From: Bryobacteraceae bacterium
GTDB taxonomy: Bacteria; Acidobacteriota; Terriglobia; Bryobacterales; Bryobacteraceae
Assembly: GCA_030036985.1 (NCBI GenBank)
Contig: JASHSD010000252.1
Location: 1-10,377 of the forward strand
Reading direction: 5' to 3'
Length of the DNA stretch: 10,377 nt
Every line of letters begins with the position of its first letter. Positions within the stretch are counted from its first letter, which is position 1. A model generated the notes under the pieces. The model searched no databases. It had not been told where the DNA came from and saw nothing but the letters and a program-made list of their open reading frames with translations. Shown piece by piece: positions 7,119 to 10,377 of this stretch. The translations under genes and the position numbers were made by a program.

Positions 7119-7882
7119 AACACGGAGATTTCACGGGGCTGGCCGGCGACTACGCCAGGTTCCGCCCGGGATACGCGCCGCAGGTCGCAACCGCGATCGT
7201 CAGTTATGTGGGACGCAACGTGTCGGATATCGATGCGGCCGATATAGGCGCGGGCACCGGCATCTGGACCCGCATGTTGGCGGATCGTGGCCTGCATTCC
7301 GTCGTCGCCATCGAACCCAACGACGATATGCGAGCGCGGGGTGCAGAGACCTCGCGCGGCATTGGTATCGCATGGCGCGAAGGTTCGGCCGAAGCCACCG
7401 GATTGCCGGACGCGTCGGCCGATCTGGTCAGCATGGCTTCGTCACTCCATTGGGCCGATTTCGACAAAGCCTGCGGCGAGTTCCACCGCGTCCTGCGGGG
7501 TGGTGGCGTGTTCGCCGCCCTTTGGAACCCGAGGATGATCGAAACCAATCCGTTGCTCATCGAGATCGAGGCGCGGATTACGCAATTGAAGCCCGGCATC
7601 CGGCGTGTATCATCCGGCCGCTCCGGACTCACAGAGCGCCTGACGGAACTATTGATGGCCCGGCCCGATTTCTCCGAGGTGCTGTACCTCGAAGGTCGGC
7701 ACTGCGTGCGCCAAACGCCGGAGCAGTATCTCGGCGCCTGGCGCTCGGTGAACGATCTCCAGGTGCAGTTGGGTCCGGAACTCTTCGGGGAGTTTCTGGA
7801 ATTTGTGGAGAGCAAAATCGAGGGCAGGGAATCAATCGAAACAACGTATCTGACCCGCGCCTGGCTGGCGCGGCGGCTGTAG
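7115..7882 (+). CDS. Class I SAM-dependent methyltransferase, last gene of the phosphoramidate operon
   Basis: A 255-residue Rossmann methyltransferase of the Methyltransf_11/TMT1-like type. It has YARFRPGY near the N-terminus (13-20), SAM motif I DIGAGTG (43-49), the acidic ribose-binding Glu67 in AIEPND, and SLHWAD (110-115), which is common in small-molecule and carboxyl methyltransferases. The ATGA overlap with the nucleotidyltransferase indicates co-translation. In C. jejuni two putative methyltransferase genes, Cj1419 and Cj1420, lie beside the phosphoramidate genes, and the final capsule group is O-methyl phosphoramidate. By analogy this enzyme may O-methylate the phosphoramidate nucleotide or its product. 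That role is inferred; the sequence alone shows only a SAM methyltransferase. It may instead modify another part of the final molecule. Confidence 0.82.
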   Translation: MKHGDFTGLAGDYARFRPGYAPQVATAIVSYVGRNVSDIDAADIGAGTGIWTRMLADRGLHSVVAIEPNDDMRARGAETSRGIGIAWREGSAEATGLPDASADLVSMASSLHWADFDKACGEFHRVLRGGGVFAALWNPRMIETNPLLIEIEARITQLKPGIRRVSSGRSGLTERLTELLMARPDFSEVLYLEGRHCVRQTPEQYLGAWRSVNDLQVQLGPELFGEFLEFVESKIEGRESIETTYLTRAWLARRL

Positions 7883-8282
7883 TCACCGTAGCCGAGTCTT
7901 TCAATGGGCGCTCTTATGTCCGGGTTGATACAGCCGCAGCCGCTGCCGTGGATGGTGCGCGACATACGGGGGAAATACGAGCGTCGGAATATGCCGTACT
8001 GAGCCGCGACCATTCTGAGCCGCGACCGCAAGGAAGCGGTGCGCAGGTTGATTCTGAAGGGCGGGAATGAGCTATTTCATACCGTCACGTGTGCGGGGCG
8101 CACCTACGCGTACACGCGGTGATAGAGTCGGACATTCGACCGGAAAAAGCTGATGAACGATTGCAAGTCGCATGCCGGGTGAACCCATGGCGGCCTTCGT
8201 TCAGGCTTGTCCTGACTCCGGCAACCGCTCCTCACGTCGCGGCTCAGCACAGATGGCCCGAACCGCCCCGCAAAGCGTCCGT
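7883..8282. other. 400-bp convergent spacer without a recognisable gene
   Basis: This spacer lies between the convergent ends of the methyltransferase and secreted-protein genes. It holds the REP-like repeat (7999-8040), a short GC hairpin GTGCG-GGG-CGCAC (8091-8103) and an 8-bp palindrome TACGCGTA (8105-8112). A small open frame at 7904-8002 (32 codons) ends in TGA, and the same frame stays open to a TGA at 8120-8122. I do not recognise either peptide. No T-tract terminator is visible for either flanking gene. Confidence 0.6.
7999..8040. repeat. REP-like element: tandem 13-bp direct repeat followed by a hairpin
   Basis: CTGAGCCGCGACC occurs twice (7999-8011 and 8015-8027), separated by 3 bp. 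The second copy runs into ACCGC-AAGGAA-GCGGT (8025-8040), a hairpin with 5-bp arms. From memory, 'GAGCCGCGACCG..AG..AGCGGT' elements are dispersed in intergenic DNA of Solibacter-like Acidobacteria. The dispersion is recalled, not shown here: only this locus is visible. It could be a transcript-end structure for the operon. Confidence 0.45.
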
Positions 8283-9089
8283 TTATTTCCCGCTGCCGAC
8301 CAGATGCTGCACGTCGCGGTTGTTTTCCTGGCAGATGTATTCCATCAGTTCACCCTTGAGCAAGCGCGGATGCGTGGTGAATTTCCATTCCGCGGTGTAG
8401 GCCCCAGGGTCGTCGATCGTGTGCTCGATCTCGAGATGACCGGCATCGACCCGGCGAATCCTCTCGATCACGTGCAGTTTCTCGGTGGTCGGCAGGCCGG
8501 ACTCGTCGATCCAGCTCTTGCCGTTGAAGCCGATGCTGTCTATCACGAAGGTGTCGCCGTCCCAGTGGCCGATTGAATCGCCCAGCCACGACGGATTCGG
8601 GTCCGGCTGATGCATGCGACCGTCGGTAAAAATCTGCCGCCAGATGTGCGCTCCACCCTCGTACACGATCAGCGTCAGTCCCGGTATCTGCACGATCCGG
8701 AAAGGATACGGCGTGGTGCTCATGCGCGGCACGCCGGGGGGCAGGCACCGCGCCTCGGGATCGTCTTTCGAGATATTCGCCTTGCGTTCGTTGTACAGCT
8801 TCTCCGCCCAAGGCTGGAACGGGGGGTGGACGCCGGTAGCTACCAGATCGACATTCTGACGAATCGCGTTAGGTTCCCACGCGCCGGAAATGTCCGGTTT
8901 GCCCTCGGCGTTTCTGGGCGCGGGTCCGGTGGGCGCGCCGTCGCCGCGGCCGCGGCCCTGGCCGCGACCCCGGTTGAAGGCATCGGGGTTAGCGGCTTGG
9001 GCGCTCAACTGCGCGGGAATCGTGGTCGCCAAGCCGAAAATCGCCAATGCCGCCACTGCTCGAATGGATAAAACTGTTTGAAAATGCAT
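8283..9089 (-). CDS. Secreted conserved protein of unknown function (family common in Acidobacteria)
   Basis: A 268-residue protein with an N-terminal signal peptide (hydrophobic AVAALAIFGLA about 11-21, likely cleavage near AQA about 30-32). A Gly/Arg-rich low-complexity linker follows (GRGQGRGRGDG, 41-51), then a conserved domain from about residue 60. I recognise the conserved pattern GKPDISGAW (63-71), EARCLPPGVPRM (112-123), YEGGAHIWRQIFTDGR (143-158), PNPSWLGDSIGHWDGDTFVID (165-185, part), FNGKSWIDESG (188-198) and EYICQENNRD (250-259). This family is present in many copies in acidobacterial genomes as an uncharacterised exported protein. Several His, Asp and Glu and two Cys residues are conserved in my recollection, but no catalytic motif is known to me. 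It has its own sigma-70-type promoter and is divergent from a GntR regulator that may control it. No strong Shine-Dalgarno precedes the ATG. Confidence 0.8.
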   Translation of the reverse strand: MHFQTVLSIRAVAALAIFGLATTIPAQLSAQAANPDAFNRGRGQGRGRGDGAPTGPAPRNAEGKPDISGAWEPNAIRQNVDLVATGVHPPFQPWAEKLYNERKANISKDDPEARCLPPGVPRMSTTPYPFRIVQIPGLTLIVYEGGAHIWRQIFTDGRMHQPDPNPSWLGDSIGHWDGDTFVIDSIGFNGKSWIDESGLPTTEKLHVIERIRRVDAGHLEIEHTIDDPGAYTAEWKFTTHPRLLKGELMEYICQENNRDVQHLVGSGK

Positions 9090-9109
9090 GCAATCTGTCG
9101 TCGTGCTAA

Positions 9110-9138
9110 AGTCTATCGTGAGGTTGATCGAGTGTCAA
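9110..9138 (-). promoter_or_regulatory. Sigma-70-type promoter of the secreted-protein gene
   Basis: On the minus strand, a perfect -35 TTGACA (plus 9138-9133) and -10 TAGACT (plus 9115-9110, 4 of 6) are separated by exactly 17 bp. Transcription would start about 10-15 nt before the ATG at 9089, giving a very short leader, consistent with the weak ribosome-binding site. Confidence 0.6.
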
Positions 9139-9139
9139 C
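9123..9139. promoter_or_regulatory. Inverted repeat over the -35 box, candidate operator
   Basis: GTTGA and TCAAC form a perfect 5-bp inverted repeat around a 7-bp spacer. The right arm lies in the TTGACA -35 of the minus-strand promoter, so a bound protein would block it. The adjacent GntR protein is the obvious candidate, but the match does not follow a FadR-type consensus and could be chance. Confidence 0.3.
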
Positions 9140-9156
9140 GCCGGCAAAGCGGAACC

Positions 9157-9167
9157 TTTGGCGCGAA
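9157..9167. promoter_or_regulatory. TTTGGCGCGAA motif upstream of the GntR gene, candidate operator copy 1
   Basis: This near-palindrome ends 27 bp before the GntR start codon. It matches the site upstream of the dioxygenase gene (TTTGGCGCCAA, 9973-9983) at 10 of 11 bases, suggesting autoregulation plus control of the neighbour. Inference from two copies only. Confidence 0.35.
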
Positions 9168-9194
9168 ACCTGAGATCGAACCCTCACAAAAGAT

Positions 9195-9962
9195 ATGGTA
9201 AACCAGGCCGTGCGGAAGATTGCATCGGGGAACGAATCCCGTTCTTCGTCGCAGACCGAGCGCGCCACGTTGGCGCTTCGCGAAATGCTGGTGCGCGGCC
9301 AACTGCGTCCGGGCGAGAAGATCCGCGAAGTCCCGTTATCGGCGCAGCTGAACATCTCGCGCATTCCGCTGCATCTGGCGCTCGAGCGCCTGGCCAACGA
9401 AGGTTTTCTCGAAACTCTGCCGAAGCGCGGATTCCGCGTGCAGCGCTTCTCCGTCGAGGACATCAACGACGCCATCGAGCTGCGCGGCGTGCTCGAAGGC
9501 GCGGCCGCCCGCCTGGCGGCGGAGCGATTGAAGGATCCGCTCGCCCTCGGCCAGATGCGGGAAATCAGCCGCGAAATCCTGATTCTGGTGCGCCGATCCA
9601 AAATGACCATGGAAGGCTATACGCGCTACATCGACCTGAACGCGCGCTTCCATTCCGCACTGCTCGATATCTCCGGCAGCCGCATGCTGCGCCGCGCCAT
9701 CGAACGCGTCTGCTGTCTGCCATTCGCTTCGCCCAGCGCCTTCCTGAACCGGCAATACAATTCGACCGATCTGCGCGAGTTATTTCTGATCTCCGCCGAT
9801 CAGCATTGCGAGATCGTGGAAGCGATCTCCAACCGGGAGGGCGCTCGCGCCGAAAACATTGCGCGCGAGCACGCCCGGGTCGCGCGCCGCAATTTCGAGG
9901 ACGCCATGCGCCGCCGCGAACCCATCGACGATCTCGCGGGAGCCAAGCTGGTCAGTCTGTAA
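9195..9962 (+). CDS. GntR-family transcriptional regulator, FCD (FadR/VanR) subfamily
   Basis: A 255-residue regulator. The winged helix-turn-helix DNA-binding domain is at about 18-84 (RATLALREMLVRGQLRPGEKI style start, LSAQLNISRIPLHLALERLA recognition region, wing KRGFRV). The effector-binding FCD domain is at about 88-240. Its metal-site residues appear present: Asp147 and His153 in YIDLNARFH, His204 in SADQHCEIVEA, and His226 in REHARV. FCD regulators bind small carboxylates or other organic acids through that metal and usually repress adjacent catabolic genes. It is divergent from the secreted protein and 112 bp upstream of a ring-cleaving dioxygenase gene on the same strand; motifs shared by the promoters suggest control of itself and the dioxygenase. 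The ATG at 9195 places the HTH at the normal distance from the N-terminus; a weak AAAAGA precedes it. A longer open frame overlapping in another phase (from 9158) is a shadow. Confidence 0.92.
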   Translation: MVNQAVRKIASGNESRSSSQTERATLALREMLVRGQLRPGEKIREVPLSAQLNISRIPLHLALERLANEGFLETLPKRGFRVQRFSVEDINDAIELRGVLEGAAARLAAERLKDPLALGQMREISREILILVRRSKMTMEGYTRYIDLNARFHSALLDISGSRMLRRAIERVCCLPFASPSAFLNRQYNSTDLRELFLISADQHCEIVEAISNREGARAENIAREHARVARRNFEDAMRRREPIDDLAGAKLVSL

Positions 9963-9972
9963 CGAGGGCTGA

Positions 9973-9983
9973 TTTGGCGCCAA
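9973..9983. promoter_or_regulatory. TTTGGCGCCAA motif upstream of the dioxygenase gene, candidate operator copy 2
   Basis: It contains the perfect 10-bp palindrome TTGGCGCCAA (9974-9983) and overlaps the proposed -35 box of the dioxygenase promoter. It pairs with the related site at 9157-9167 upstream of the regulator gene. Confidence 0.38.
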
Positions 9984-10002
9984 TCCGTGCGAATGTGATA
10001 AA
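9974..10002 (+). promoter_or_regulatory. Putative sigma-70 promoter of the VOC dioxygenase gene
   Basis: TTGGCG (9974-9979, 4 of 6) and GATAAA (9997-10002, 4 of 6) are 17 bp apart, with an extended -10 TG at 9994-9995. A start near 10009 would leave a leader of about 65 nt. The palindrome over the -35 fits repression. Confidence 0.45.
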
Positions 10003-10065
10003 TTGCATGCGTAACGAGATGCCTCCGAATGGCGAGGCCCGCGCCGCGTTCCGTTTGAATTATCC

Positions 10066-10070
10066 GAGGA
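10066..10070 (+). promoter_or_regulatory. Ribosome-binding site of the VOC dioxygenase gene
   Basis: GAGGA lies 4 bp before the ATG at 10075. It is the clearest Shine-Dalgarno in the window and fixes the start of this cut-off gene. Confidence 0.65.
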
Positions 10071-10074
10071 AAAC

Positions 10075-10377
10075 ATGGAATATCCTTTAACCGGCTATCA
10101 CCACATCACCGCCTGCGCCGCCGGAGCGCAGGAAGACGTCACCTTCTTCACCCAGGCAGTCGGCCTTCGCATGGCGAAGCAGACCGTCCTCATGGACGGC
10201 TCCATCCCGATCTACCATCTTTATTACTCGAACCGGCACATCGAGCCCGGATCCGTGATGACCTCATTTCCCTACGGCCGCAAAACCGGCCGCCGCGGAT
10301 CGGGCCAGGTGCAGGCGACGACGTTCACGGTTTCCAAGGGGACTCTGCCCTTCTGGAAAGATCAGCTGAAACGCCAC
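10075..10377 (+). CDS. VOC-family ring-cleaving dioxygenase / glyoxalase (MhqA/MhqO-like), N-terminal part
   Basis: The first 101 residues of a vicinal-oxygen-chelate protein cut by the window end. GYHHITA (7-13) opens the first beta-alpha-beta-beta-beta module, with His9 or His10 as the likely first metal ligand. YHLYYS (47-52), FPYGRKTGRRGSGQVQATTF (65-84) and a Phe-Trp segment (PFWKDQL) match the family labelled 'ring-cleaving dioxygenase' (MhqA, MhqE, MhqO in Bacillus), which is associated with hydroquinone and quinone detoxification. Those proteins are about 300 residues, so two thirds is missing and the second metal half-site cannot be checked. An upstream GAGGA supports the start. The neighbouring FCD regulator suggests induction by an aromatic or organic acid. 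A glyoxalase-type isomerase is the alternative. Confidence 0.85.
   Translation, partial: MEYPLTGYHHITACAAGAQEDVTFFTQAVGLRMAKQTVLMDGSIPIYHLYYSNRHIEPGSVMTSFPYGRKTGRRGSGQVQATTFTVSKGTLPFWKDQLKRH

Noticed and set aside
8089..8576. Plus-strand frames running from the spacer into the secreted-protein gene
   Set aside because: No recognisable protein; most of their length is antisense to the secreted-protein gene.
9158..10090. 310-codon plus-strand frame overlapping the GntR gene
   Set aside because: Shadow in another phase; the GntR/FCD reading has clear HTH and metal-site motifs, and this frame would run past the dioxygenase start.
1..10377. CRISPR arrays, tRNA or rRNA genes, transposases, toxin-antitoxin pairs
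   Set aside because: Looked for and not seen: no regularly spaced repeats, no tRNA-like cloverleaf noticed, and no transposase motifs in any frame.

Overview
The window is GC-rich, densely coded bacterial DNA. It most resembles Acidobacteriota (Solibacteres/Bryobacterales-like). The grounds are an FHA-GAF signalling protein, an S9 peptidase with a PD40 propeller, a secreted protein of a family expanded in that phylum, and a REP-like 'GAGCCGCGACC' element of a kind I associate with those genomes. The assignment is inferred from gene style, not from a marker gene.

Layout. On the minus strand, 1-590 is the 5' part of an FHA-GAF protein. It is divergent from an exported S9 peptidase on the plus strand (680-2737), whose stop codon sits in the loop of a strong hairpin. 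A tightly coupled four-gene plus-strand operon follows (2861-7882), with overlaps of 4, 1 and 4 nt. After a 400-bp convergent spacer with a REP-like repeat come a minus-strand secreted protein (8283-9089), a divergent GntR/FCD regulator (9195-9962), and the start of a VOC ring-cleaving dioxygenase (from 10075, cut by the window end).

Main result. The operon matches, enzyme for enzyme, the cytidine-diphosphoramidate pathway known from the Campylobacter jejuni capsule genes Cj1415-Cj1418. A PPDK-like glutamine kinase (Cj1418 type) makes L-glutamine phosphate. A nucleotidyltransferase (Cj1416 type) makes CDP-L-glutamine from CTP. A class-I/C26 gamma-glutamyl hydrolase (Cj1417 type) releases glutamate and leaves CDP-NH2. 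An APS-kinase-like enzyme (Cj1415 type) phosphorylates the ribose 3'-OH. Here the APS-kinase-like domain is fused to the N-terminus of the glutamine kinase, so the first and fourth steps share one 968-residue protein. The fourth gene is a SAM methyltransferase, as also found beside the C. jejuni genes, where the phosphoramidate is O-methylated. No capsule genes, glycosyltransferases or MeOPN transferase are in view, so the acceptor is unknown.

The right end looks like a separate small regulatory unit. The GntR regulator and the dioxygenase gene share an 11-bp near-palindrome upstream, and a second inverted repeat covers the -35 box of the divergent secreted-protein gene.
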